Origin: a virus
Length of the DNA: 35,237 nucleotides
Virus record (IMG/VR): IMGVR_UViG_3300035187_002201
Span: 1 to 35,237 of that record
Reading direction: 5' to 3' (one strand)
The translations under genes and the position numbers were made by a program. The notes beneath the pieces are model-generated. The model was not told the DNA's origin. It was given only the letters and a program-made list of their open reading frames with translations, and did no database searches. Within the stretch, counting starts at the first letter, position 1. The number at the start of each line of letters is the position of its first letter. Positions 17,618 to 25,129 of this stretch are shown here, piece by piece.

Positions 17618-19023
17618 CTGATTGCTCTCAGTCTTTCAGCCATAGCTAAAGCTGGATTTTGTGCAACAGCACGATCTTGTGCCGTCCTTGTTGCCTCAAT
17701 TGGCAATTGACCAGCACCGATCTTTTGTCTGATTGCTCTCTCAAGATCATCATCAGGCGTCAATAATTGAGCTTGTACCAATGATGGCAAGCTTGCAAGT
17801 GCTTCTGCTAGTGCATCGGTATCTAAACCACTATGCACCAAGCGAGGCAATTTAGTTGCTTCAATGTTGCCATAATTCCACCGAATGAGACGGCCAATAG
17901 TTCCGCCCCCTCGTCTATCTTGCCCACTGATTGCACTAGCCACCAAGTCAAGAAAATTGATACATGCTCTTCTAAATACCGATAGATGCACCTCTCCAAC
18001 TGATCTTGATCCAGTGTCAGAGATTCCCAAATTCATAAATTGAGCCATAAAGGCTTGTGAGATTTGATTGTCACATTCTTGAATAACTTGTAAAGCACCA
18101 TTAGCATCAAAGCCAGATGATCCTCCATAGGTATCAAAAGACACAATATTATTTTCTACTAGATAGCTTTGCTCTTGCACTACATAAGCTTGAGCTTGTT
18201 GTTGTGCTTCATTGATCATTGCCTCAACATCACCACTTGAAATTCCCATCTGATCAACGGCTTGACGATTGACTTTGACGATTGGAGTAGGCACAGCCCA
18301 CTTTTCAAGACCAATTGCCATCAGTGTTGCCGCTCTTTGCTTTTCTTTCCACCACCACCAACAAGGACGCAACAAGCCAATGCCTTCGAAGTTTGACCCT
18401 GTACGATTGAGAGTCAATAGTAAAAGTTTTGATGCTGGAATAGGTTCAGGAGTAACACCGCCAACCATGATTTGAATAACACCATCAAGATTTTGTTTAT
18501 CCACTGATAACCATTGCTGATGAGATGAAGGTTCACGATCAGCATATCTCTTTAAAAATACCTTCTCTTTTCCGATGGAGTCTTTAGCAACACAGTAAAT
18601 CTCTTCTGCATATCTCCAACCATGTGGAATGAATTCTAGCAAATAATTAAGCTGATCCTCAAAGCTGATCTCCATCATGCCTGGATAACTCTTAAAGCCA
18701 AAAGCCTCGTTGGCAAATCGTGCTAGTTCTTCGCTTGTTTGATCACCATCTCGACCGGCCTTAAATTCCCATTTTGCTGATAATAAAGTTTGCTTAACCA
18801 GGCTCCATGATCGTCTGATAATTGGATCAGTTGCCAACATGTCCTCAGCTTCTCGCGTCCATGAACGACCTGATAGAGCTGGATTTTGTTCTTTCCCTGT
18901 GATGTAGCCGCCTTGAATAGATGTTCCACTGATACCATAAGCTTGATATTGTGGCCGTTCTTGCGATAAATATGGCATCTCTTTGGTTGAGCTTGTCATT
19001 GTCATATATGGATAAACCGTCAT
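17614..19023 (-). CDS. portal protein (Mu gp29 / DUF935-like)
   Basis: 469 residues from ATG 19023, which has AGGTG six bases upstream; ATG 19029 and GTG 19032 sit on the ribosome site itself and are less likely. The N-terminal half has TDPIIRRSWSLVKQTLLSA, typical of DUF935 portals. The core has NFEGIGLLRPCWWWWKEKQR followed by AATLMAIGLEKWAVPTPIVK, the conserved portal wing and helix. The C terminus has RDRRGGGTIGRLIRWNYG-like residues (GQDRRGGGTIGRLIRWNYG) and helical ends. Forms the dodecameric ring for DNA entry and exit. Confidence 0.9.
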   Translation of the reverse strand: MTVYPYMTMTSSTKEMPYLSQERPQYQAYGISGTSIQGGYITGKEQNPALSGRSWTREAEDMLATDPIIRRSWSLVKQTLLSAKWEFKAGRDGDQTSEELARFANEAFGFKSYPGMMEISFEDQLNYLLEFIPHGWRYAEEIYCVAKDSIGKEKVFLKRYADREPSSHQQWLSVDKQNLDGVIQIMVGGVTPEPIPASKLLLLTLNRTGSNFEGIGLLRPCWWWWKEKQRAATLMAIGLEKWAVPTPIVKVNRQAVDQMGISSGDVEAMINEAQQQAQAYVVQEQSYLVENNIVSFDTYGGSSGFDANGALQVIQECDNQISQAFMAQFMNLGISDTGSRSVGEVHLSVFRRACINFLDLVASAISGQDRRGGGTIGRLIRWNYGNIEATKLPRLVHSGLDTDALAEALASLPSLVQAQLLTPDDDLERAIRQKIGAGQLPIEATRTAQDRAVAQNPALAMAERLRAIR

Positions 19024-19072
19024 AAACATCACCTAAAGGAATATATCAACTTATCATATTGCATAAAATGCT

Positions 19073-19081
19073 ATTATATCA
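19073..19081 (-). promoter_or_regulatory. extended -10 promoter for the portal-to-fibre operon
   Basis: Minus-strand TGATATAAT (TG at 19081-19080, TATAAT at 19078-19073). No good -35 is seen, as often for extended -10 promoters. Transcription would start near 19066, about 43 bases before the portal ATG. It lies between the divergent genes for portal and the 202-residue membrane protein. Confidence 0.5.
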
Positions 19082-19158
19082 AATAAAAATTTAAATTGCT
19101 AGATGCTAAAAGGCAGAAAAGCACCTAGCGTCACTCTAAACACTCATATCTTAAACAC

Positions 19159-19767
19159 ATGAAAAGAGAAAATATGTGCATAATTGATGATGAATTTTTT
19201 ATCACCACCGCTGGCAAGATCTATTTTAAAGGCAATACTTACGAGGTGGAGGCTTGCGATTTCAAAGAAGGCTCTAAACTGATCATTCACTATGGAGAAA
19301 AGAAAGTTGAAAAGCTACTCAAAAAAGACACTAAAATTAAGTTGGTACCTGATCAGTTTATATATCAGAAAGAAGAAGATATGTTTTTAGCACCACTAGA
19401 CGAGCCGATGATTATTGCACAAGCTCAACCTATCCAACCTACTCAATCACTTGTTGAATTGCCACCTGAGATCAATCAATTTGAGCAACTCATGAAAATC
19501 ACAAAAGACAACACACCTCTAGCGCTCATCATCCTAATCGTATTGATGTTTCAAAAGATGCAAAAGAAAGAACGAGATGATAAAGATCATGCGCTCGTTT
19601 GCGACTTTGAAAGAAAAGAAATTGAGAAAAAGATCAGCATCTTAGAAAGCAAGTTAGACACTCAAGCCAAAGATCAAGCTAAAATCCTTGTAGGTGATGA
19701 TGATCTATCTGATCGATTGGATAAGGTGGAAGAGAAGATTAAGAAGATCAATGCTTCTTTGCCTTAA
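19159..19767 (+). CDS. membrane-anchored coiled-coil protein, unknown
   Basis: 202 residues, the only plus-strand gene in the 25 kb left block. Residues about 1-75 form a beta-rich, Lys/Asp-rich domain; 76-110 are a Pro/Gln-rich linker; about 119-135 (PLALIILIVLMFQKM) form a single membrane segment; and 140-202 are a charged coiled coil. ATG 19159 has no clear ribosome site; ATG 19174 (MCIIDDEF) has AAAGAG nearby and may be the true start. It is convergent with the recombinase gene, overlapping it by 20 bases. A cell-envelope or lysis-related role is possible; it could also be a moron. Not recognised. Confidence 0.6.
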   Translation: MKRENMCIIDDEFFITTAGKIYFKGNTYEVEACDFKEGSKLIIHYGEKKVEKLLKKDTKIKLVPDQFIYQKEEDMFLAPLDEPMIIAQAQPIQPTQSLVELPPEINQFEQLMKITKDNTPLALIILIVLMFQKMQKKERDDKDHALVCDFERKEIEKKISILESKLDTQAKDQAKILVGDDDLSDRLDKVEEKIKKINASLP

Positions 19768-20344
19768 CTAGAGGCTTTTTTAATGGAATATTCAGATGTT
19801 CTAAGACGGTATATATAGAAGCTCTTGATAAGCCAGTGAGCTCACATATTTCTAAAATAGGTTTTCCTTGTTGATAGTACTCTTTGACCGCAAATTTTTG
19901 CATGAGCAATTTTCTTGATAGACCTTTGGGACGGCCTCCAATTCGTCCCCTCTCTCTTGCTGCTCTCAATCCTAAGATCGTTCTCTCTCTGATCAAGCCA
20001 AGCTCCATTTCAGCCAAAGCCCCGAAGATGTGGAAGATAAAGACGCCCATGTGCGTGCTTGTATCAATACCATCGCTTGTCTTAAAATGGCATCCCTTAG
20101 CCTTGATCTTTTCTACTAGATCGATCAAATCTTTCATTGATCTACCAAGACGATCAAGCTTTAAGCATACCAATGTATCGCCTTTTTTAAGAGCGTTTAA
20201 AGCCTTCTTGAGTGCTGGGCGTTCTTTAGTCTTGCCAGTCATCTTTTCTTGATAGATATCATGACAACCAACCGACTTTAAAAAATCAATTTGAAGATCT
20301 AAAGATTGATCTTCTGTGCTAACTCGTGCATATCCGATAAGCAT
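19748..20344 (-). CDS. serine recombinase, resolvase/invertase type
   Basis: 198 residues. The N-terminal catalytic domain has YARVSTEDQ with nucleophile S9, KLDRLGRS (R65, R68) and IDTSTHMGVFIFHIFGALAE, then helix E and RERTILGLRAARERGRIGGR. The C terminus is a Hin-like helix-turn-helix (ILEICELTGLSRASIYTVLE) at about 165-185. This is the small Hin/Gin/Tn3 type, about the normal length of about 190, without the large integrase extension. AGGA precedes the ATG at 20344. It could invert DNA (for example fibre variants), resolve dimers, or be a transposon remnant; no partner sites were seen. Confidence 0.9.
   Translation of the reverse strand: MLIGYARVSTEDQSLDLQIDFLKSVGCHDIYQEKMTGKTKERPALKKALNALKKGDTLVCLKLDRLGRSMKDLIDLVEKIKAKGCHFKTSDGIDTSTHMGVFIFHIFGALAEMELGLIRERTILGLRAARERGRIGGRPKGLSRKLLMQKFAVKEYYQQGKPILEICELTGLSRASIYTVLEHLNIPLKKPLVKAKKH
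19761..19781 (+). terminator. possible short Rho-independent terminator
   Basis: Plus strand GCCTT-aacta-GAGGC (four Watson-Crick pairs and one wobble) followed by six T residues, right at the end of the plus-strand membrane protein gene. The stem is short, and it lies in the 3' coding end of the convergent recombinase gene. Confidence 0.35.
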
Positions 20345-20382
20345 ATTTTTTCCTTGATGAGAGTATAAAATAATAACAATCT

Positions 20383-20868
20383 CTACCGTTTTTTTATATT
20401 CAACTTATTTCTATTTTTTTCACTCGTAGAACGATTGATATAAAATCTCTCATCGATACCATACTGATGAAATAAGTTTCTCATGCGATCCCTACTGATA
20501 TCAAACAATCTCGCAAGACCAGCAAATGATGAAGCTTTATCTAAAGCCTTCAATATCTCATCTTTTGAGATTGCCTTGAGCTTAGGCTTATCTTTAACTT
20601 TAGAATGGCGGTGCATTTTTTCTTTTTTGATACCAAGCTGATCGCATTTAAATCTCACGGCTGAGATAGTCACGCCCAACTCAGAAGCGATCTCTTTCCA
20701 AGTCCTATCTGATGAAACAGCCTTGATAAGATCTGCATCGCCAATTCTCTTTGACTGAACGCCCCTTTGTGGCTTTGTGTATTTACCACAATAACCTTGA
20801 TAAACCTCGCCTCTCTCGATCATATCCTCGATCATGCACAATCTAGGATCTAAATCATATTGTCTCAT
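20383..20868 (-). CDS. double helix-turn-helix DNA-binding protein
   Basis: 161 residues from ATG 20868, chosen because GGAGG lies five bases upstream; an earlier ATG at 20880 adds four residues. Two similar helix-turn-helix units are visible: about residues 50-75 (TWKEIASELGVTISAVRFKC) and about 110-135 (SFAGLARLFDISRDRMRNLF), each ending with a Tyr/Leu-Gly-Ile. The linker and C terminus are Lys/Arg-rich. It overlaps the 65-residue gene by 14 bases. It could be a phage transcription regulator or small packaging/accessory DNA-binding protein; no known family is certain. Confidence 0.65.
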   Translation of the reverse strand: MRQYDLDPRLCMIEDMIERGEVYQGYCGKYTKPQRGVQSKRIGDADLIKAVSSDRTWKEIASELGVTISAVRFKCDQLGIKKEKMHRHSKVKDKPKLKAISKDEILKALDKASSFAGLARLFDISRDRMRNLFHQYGIDERFYINRSTSEKNRNKLNIKKR

Positions 20869-21052
20869 CTGATCCTCCATCCATCTTTAAAACAGCCTTT
20901 TTTAATCGCCCACCATATCGCCTCTCAAAAGATCTGATCTTAGATATCACCTCTTGATCAAGGATGTGATGCACCCTTTCCAACTTCTCGGATGTGCCTA
21001 GAATAAATCCTCCATCGATCCACAACTGAATCAGTAATTTGTTTCCATACAT
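20855..21052 (-). CDS. 65-residue hypothetical protein
   Basis: ATG 21052 has AGGAG six bases upstream, so it is very likely translated despite its size. It starts one base after the methyltransferase stop and overlaps the following HTH gene. The sequence begins MYGNKLLIQLWIDGGFILGT, then a helical basic part (LERVHHILDQEVISKIRSFE, RRYGGRLKKAVLK). No domain was recognised; the pattern suggests a small DNA- or protein-binding accessory gene. Confidence 0.6.
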   Translation of the reverse strand: MYGNKLLIQLWIDGGFILGTSEKLERVHHILDQEVISKIRSFERRYGGRLKKAVLKMDGGSDETI

Positions 21053-21053
21053 G

Positions 21054-22073
21054 TCAATCTCCTAGATGAAACAACGGTTCATGATTGCTTATTCTCTCAA
21101 TAGATTTGCGATGATAGTTCTCATCCCTTTCAATGCAAATGAAACGGCGATTTGCGTTCATGCAAGCGATGGCTGTTGTACCGCTACCACTGCAATTGTC
21201 TAGCACTAGCTCGCCTTCGTTTGTGTAGGTTTTGATTAGGTATTCAAAGAGGGCAACGGGCTTTTGGGTTGGGTGTTGCCCCCGTTCACAGTCAAAATAT
21301 AAAGTGTTTCTAGGATAGTTTTCATACTCTGTTTTTATATGTTCGTTATGTATCTTATTTTTAAACTTCCCTCCATACATATCATAGGCTAGATTATTCT
21401 TCTTAGAAACAAATTGCTTTTTTACACGATCGTCAAAGTTAAAAGTATAAGGTAATAAAATTTGTTTCTCTTTCATAGATTGCAAAGTCTCATAATTCAA
21501 ATAGCCCTGCATCTGATCAATCTTGAAACACTCAATCAATTGATCATAAGTTTCTTTTGTGCATAGATCGAATTGTGAAGTTGCTACATAAAAGCTATGT
21601 TCCGCCTTTCTATGTCCTAGCGTTTCATTTATCCTTTTAATCCCTAGTCCTATGAACTCTTGAACTTGCTTAAAGTACGCTCGTAATTCCTTGTTAAATT
21701 GTATCTCTATATCATCTTTTCTAGGTGGTCTAAACACAAGTACATTCTCAAAATATCTATGTGGTTGAATACCTGTTAAGCCTAGATTTGATTGCATGTT
21801 CTTTATCCACACATAATCGTGATTAAACCATGTTTTACGATAACAAATTAACTCAGCACAAAACACGCCTTGAGCCGTCAAAACGATAGCCCCGTTATCC
21901 TTGATTACTCGTTCATACTCAGCCCAAAGCCTGCCCATGTCAATGATACTATCCCATTCGCAAGCGGTTGTACCATAAGGCAAATCGCAAAGTATCATAT
22001 CAACCGACTTCGATGGAATTGACGGCATCAGGTCAAGGCAATCGCCTAAATGGATTTTGTTTTCTTCTAGCAT
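21054..22073 (-). CDS. DNA methyltransferase (beta-class, amino-group)
   Basis: 339 residues. Catalytic motif IV is DLPYGTT (residues 30-36), near the N terminus; the AdoMet motif I lies C-terminal, LDNCSGSGTT (291-300), after HPTQKP (267-272). This circular order is that of beta-class N6-adenine or N4-cytosine methyltransferases. Between them, residues about 125-245 form an extra segment with LGIKRINETLGHRKAEHSFY and a following TSQFDLCTKETYDQL, a probable DNA-recognition insert. No restriction enzyme gene is adjacent, so this is likely an orphan that protects phage DNA or marks it. AGGGA precedes the ATG at 22073; it overlaps the upstream gene by 7 bases. Confidence 0.9.
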   Translation of the reverse strand: MLEENKIHLGDCLDLMPSIPSKSVDMILCDLPYGTTACEWDSIIDMGRLWAEYERVIKDNGAIVLTAQGVFCAELICYRKTWFNHDYVWIKNMQSNLGLTGIQPHRYFENVLVFRPPRKDDIEIQFNKELRAYFKQVQEFIGLGIKRINETLGHRKAEHSFYVATSQFDLCTKETYDQLIECFKIDQMQGYLNYETLQSMKEKQILLPYTFNFDDRVKKQFVSKKNNLAYDMYGGKFKNKIHNEHIKTEYENYPRNTLYFDCERGQHPTQKPVALFEYLIKTYTNEGELVLDNCSGSGTTAIACMNANRRFICIERDENYHRKSIERISNHEPLFHLGD

Positions 22074-22345
22074 TTGTTGTCCCTAGCAAGTGAAAGAATA
22101 GAATAGCCTGCTATGTCCATATAAGGACTTTCACCAAGTGGATCATTATCCCTTGCAATCCTTGAGATTTTATCAAGCATACGAATGATGACATGCAAGT
22201 CCTTGTATTGCTCAACCTTAATCCCATTGGGATAAAGCAAGGATAGAATTTGAGTTGTCTTATCAAAGGCGTTGCCATAGGCTTCATCTTTGATAGATAA
22301 GATTTGTGCTAGATCATCAGTGATCTTCTTGAATTTATCTTGCAT
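22067..22345 (-). CDS. MazG-like / DUF1599-type small protein (probable)
   Basis: 92 residues, all helical. The pattern SIKDEAYGNAFDKTTQILSL and then MLDKISRIARDNDPLGESPY-MDIAGYSILSL resembles the nucleotide-modification-associated DUF1599 family (KxxxYG near the start, a DKxxRI and then an E...D.aGY.iL end), which is MazG-like. Members occur in phages next to nucleotide or DNA-modification genes, and this one is next to the methyltransferase. The family match is from memory of the pattern and not certain; enzymatic activity is unknown. Confidence 0.55.
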   Translation of the reverse strand: MQDKFKKITDDLAQILSIKDEAYGNAFDKTTQILSLLYPNGIKVEQYKDLHVIIRMLDKISRIARDNDPLGESPYMDIAGYSILSLARDNKC

Positions 22346-22346
22346 T

Positions 22347-23747
22347 TTAATGACTTCTCATCGCTTTGATATGTGATTGCACCAAGTTAAGCTTGCTCTT
22401 GACGGTTGGAGATGTAGTAGGCACAGGCTTATCAGCTATGATCTCGCTATCTCTCCAAAGCCAGTTAATGACATCGTATCTCAATGCGTCTAGTGGATCT
22501 TCTCGACCGTCCTTTTTAGGTGTTTCCTTGCCATCCCAAGCATAGGATAAGATCGCTTTTCTAAATGAATTTCCCATAGCATTTGCTCCTCTTTCCCAAA
22601 CCTCAGAGGTGCATAAAATCCTTCGTTGATGGATTAGCCGTTTAACTCGTTGAATACCGTTTAAGATATCCGTTCGTATTGGATCAGTACACCATCGAAA
22701 AGGCATTCCTATGCCACCTTGATCAGCTGACTTTGAAAGTTCATGAAAGGCTGATTGAGCGGTACGATCTGATCTAGCTGATCCAGCCTTATCACCACTT
22801 GCACCATCAAGCAAAATTCGATTGGGATATTTCTTAGCCATATCTCTAGGACAAGCAATCTTTAATATCTCTTTGGCAAGCTCTGAAAGAGTGATCTCTT
22901 GTGGATTGATCTCAGCACAGATGACATCAGCTTCTAAAATAGGATCATGAGTTAAGATCAGAACGGACGGCTTTCTAAAGCCAAAGTCAATGACAATCCT
23001 TGATGACATGCTCTGATCATATCTCCAATTGCTGACAACATGGGATAAAGTCCATTCGCTATATATCACGCCTTGAGGTGGTCTAGGTTGATTCTCGACC
23101 ATTGCCAACCGTTCGCTTTCAGGCAAGTTCTTGACTGCATCAAACCAAGCTTCAGATAAGTTGGCTTTGTTGACATGGCTTGCATAAAAGATTGGAGTGC
23201 ATCCAGCCTTCTCAGCAAAACTCACCCACCATGCATCCCATACAGGCAAGCCTACCATGATCAGCTTAGGCGATGGACCTGATCTAAGACGACCAAGTGT
23301 CTTTTGTGCTACTTCTTCAGAGAGAGTTTGGCACTCATCAATCAAGGCAAGACCACTTGTGATATTAAGACCCTCAAGCGGGTTATGTGTCGCATCTCTT
23401 GTGCCTGGTCTAAAGTAGGATCTACACCAAACAACATGCCCATTTGGAGCAATCCATTTGCCGTCTTGTTGATGATAGACCCAACCATAAGGAGCAAGCC
23501 ATTTCTCAAGTTCTGGACCAAGCACTGATCTATATCGTGGAGCGGTATCAGTGACTAAGAGAGATGACTTATTGGGATGAATACTTGACCAAGTCCACAA
23601 GGCAAAGACTAAAGCTGAAGTCTTGCCACTGCCCCAACCTGCTCTCACTGCAATGAAGGCATCATCAGAGTAAATCAAGCGATCAACTAGATCGATTTGC
23701 AGGGGATTGAGTTTTAGTTCAATATCAATCTTCTTCGTCTGTGCCAT
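22347..23747 (-). CDS. terL: terminase large subunit
   Basis: 466 residues from ATG 23747; in-frame ATGs exist at 23759, 23771 and 23795, and the true start is uncertain because all overlap the small terminase gene and none has a strong ribosome site. Motifs: Walker A AGWGSGKT (residues 36-43), Walker B ALIDEC (134-139), and the RNase H-like nuclease: VIDFGFRKPS with D254, then LLDGASGDK and EDPLDALRYDV near the C terminus. This is the DNA-packaging motor and cleaving nuclease, partnered with the small subunit encoded just upstream. Confidence 0.95.
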   Translation of the reverse strand: MAQTKKIDIELKLNPLQIDLVDRLIYSDDAFIAVRAGWGSGKTSALVFALWTWSSIHPNKSSLLVTDTAPRYRSVLGPELEKWLAPYGWVYHQQDGKWIAPNGHVVWCRSYFRPGTRDATHNPLEGLNITSGLALIDECQTLSEEVAQKTLGRLRSGPSPKLIMVGLPVWDAWWVSFAEKAGCTPIFYASHVNKANLSEAWFDAVKNLPESERLAMVENQPRPPQGVIYSEWTLSHVVSNWRYDQSMSSRIVIDFGFRKPSVLILTHDPILEADVICAEINPQEITLSELAKEILKIACPRDMAKKYPNRILLDGASGDKAGSARSDRTAQSAFHELSKSADQGGIGMPFRWCTDPIRTDILNGIQRVKRLIHQRRILCTSEVWERGANAMGNSFRKAILSYAWDGKETPKKDGREDPLDALRYDVINWLWRDSEIIADKPVPTTSPTVKSKLNLVQSHIKAMRSH

Positions 23748-24261
23748 GGTCGTTCTCATTTGGGAGTTCATGCTTGATCTCGATCGTTTGACCATGCTTC
23801 TCTTTTTGCACCTGTTGGATCACATTGATGATCACCTTGCTATCATCGCTCTTTGTATTCATATCAATCGTTTGCTTTTCTCCAAACTCAGAAGGGAATT
23901 TGCGAGCTAGTAGCCATTGAGATGCTCTGACATCGTTCTCTGAATGTCGCTGGATATTCTGAAGATGCTTGATCTTTAAAGAGATTTCAGCTCTCTTGAT
24001 ATCAGCCACCAATTCAGGATCATTCTTCATCCAGCCATTCCAAGTACTATATGCAACACCAACAAGGGAAAGAGCATCACCTTGAGAGAGGCCTTGAGAT
24101 ATAAACTCAAGCACTTGCTCGATTGATATCAATCGCTTTTGCCTTGCAATTTCAGATTTATCCTCTTGTGGCTTTTTTGATAGTGCTGTGCTATTTTTGC
24201 CAGCTTTAGAATCAACTATATCATTTTTAACGGTCTTATCGGTGGTTTTAGTCTTTGCCAT
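23725..24261 (-). CDS. terS: terminase small subunit
   Basis: 178 residues. A flexible Lys-rich N terminus is followed by a helix-turn-helix (LEFISQGLSQGDALSLVGVA, YSTWNGWMKNDPELVADIKR) at about residues 51-90, then helices with WLLARKFPSEFG, a pattern typical of small terminases of this kind. The C-terminal tail is acidic. It lies immediately upstream of the large subunit, and together they recognise and cut the packaging site. It overlaps the ribbon-helix-helix gene by 14 bases. Confidence 0.85.
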   Translation of the reverse strand: MAKTKTTDKTVKNDIVDSKAGKNSTALSKKPQEDKSEIARQKRLISIEQVLEFISQGLSQGDALSLVGVAYSTWNGWMKNDPELVADIKRAEISLKIKHLQNIQRHSENDVRASQWLLARKFPSEFGEKQTIDMNTKSDDSKVIINVIQQVQKEKHGQTIEIKHELPNENDHGTDEED

Positions 24262-24487
24262 GATCTAGCTTTCTGATGATCTTAGTTGTGATTTTCTCAA
24301 TAGCATCATCATCATCGATTTCAAGAGCAAGATCAATCTCATCTCTTTGGAGACCGTCAAGCAATATCTTTTCAGCCAACTTAGAAATCTTAACTGAATG
24401 TCTATCGCTGATTGTGTCTAGTAGGCTGATCAGCTTAGTTGATACATATAGACTTAAAATCGATTTGCGATCTTTAGGCTTCATCAT
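24248..24487 (-). CDS. ribbon-helix-helix-type small regulator
   Basis: 79 residues, ATG 24487 (or 24484), overlapping the SSB stop. After a basic start, SILSLYVSTKLISLLDTISD then HSVKISKLAEKILLDGLQRD has the strand-helix-helix pattern of MetJ/Arc-type DNA-binding proteins, followed by an acidic C-terminal helix. It may control the late or early operon. Coupling to SSB (ATGA-type overlap) suggests it is co-expressed with replication genes. Confidence 0.6.
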   Translation of the reverse strand: MMKPKDRKSILSLYVSTKLISLLDTISDRHSVKISKLAEKILLDGLQRDEIDLALEIDDDDAIEKITTKIIRKLDHGKD

Positions 24488-24768
24488 AGAAATACAACCT
24501 CAGAGGCAATCACTTTAATATATTGCTTGCCTTCATGTTCGTTGATAACGATGCGACCAATAACGGTGATCTTGTCACCTTTCTTTGCTTGACTCTGAAC
24601 GATCTTCGCAAAGTTGCCCCACATTTCACAATTAAACCAGGTGGTCTTCTCTTCGCCTTTGATCTTTTCACTATAGGCAACTGAGAAATTAACTACCTCT
24701 TTATCGCCAAAGCTTTTGAGTTGCGGATCGTTGCCAAGTCGTCCGATAAGTGTAAATCGATTAAGCAT
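24484..24768 (-). CDS. ssb: single-stranded DNA-binding protein (short)
   Basis: 94 residues. The N terminus MLNRFTLIGRLGNDPQLKSF matches bacterial SSB, with conserved TTWFNCEMWG (about 42-51), then KGDKITVIGRIVINEHEG-like strands. The OB fold is complete, but the acidic, disordered C-terminal tail of host SSB (partner-binding) is absent; the protein ends with SEVVFL. Such short SSBs are common in phages. It shares 8 bases with the previous gene. It should coat single strands made by the replisome and the RecT-like annealase. Confidence 0.9.
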   Translation of the reverse strand: MLNRFTLIGRLGNDPQLKSFGDKEVVNFSVAYSEKIKGEEKTTWFNCEMWGNFAKIVQSQAKKGDKITVIGRIVINEHEGKQYIKVIASEVVFL

Positions 24769-25045
24769 CTTTTTTATCCTTTAGTTGTTTGTACAAGTTT
24801 TGAATTTGCTTGATATGGTCTGTAGTGATTTTGGCTTTAGATAGATCAGCGATCTTTTCCTCAACCTCTTTATCTGAGAAATATTGTTGCTCAATTGCAT
24901 TGGTATGATCATTGATCATATCGCCAAATATGATATTGATGCAGACCTTTAAAGCTTCAGCGATATCAGATGCATCGTCTTTGAACATGGCATCAACGAC
25001 TTGCTCAAGGCAAATCAGCCTGTTGATGAGTTTGATATTTAACAT
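24761..25045 (-). CDS. 94-residue helical protein, unknown
   Basis: ATG 25045 with GGAG upstream, the first gene of the minus-strand block. It is mainly helical (LINRLICLEQVVDAMFKDDA, TTDHIKQIQNLYKQLKDKKD). No domain was recognised. It shares 8 bases with the ssb gene, so it is co-translated. It may be an early regulator or a replication accessory protein. Confidence 0.55.
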   Translation of the reverse strand: MLNIKLINRLICLEQVVDAMFKDDASDIAEALKVCINIIFGDMINDHTNAIEQQYFSDKEVEEKIADLSKAKITTDHIKQIQNLYKQLKDKKDA

Positions 25046-25062
25046 AATTTTGTCTCCTGCTT

Positions 25063-25115
25063 TGTGTTATATAAACACATGAAAGTATAATATTATATAA
25101 TATTATATAATAATT
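25063..25115. promoter_or_regulatory. divergent control region with palindrome and 10-bp AT repeats
   Basis: Between the ssb-side operon and thyX. A perfect 6-bp inverted repeat TGTGTT-ATATA-AACACA (25063-25079) is followed by a plus-strand -10-like TATAAT (25086-25091; TTGTGT lies 18 bases upstream). Then comes an array of roughly 10-bp tandem units TATAATATTA (25086-25115), giving several overlapping -10-like hexamers on both strands. A strong GGAG for thyX follows at 25120-25123. The palindrome is a candidate operator. Confidence 0.4.
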
Positions 25116-25129
25116 TTCTAGGAGAAAAG

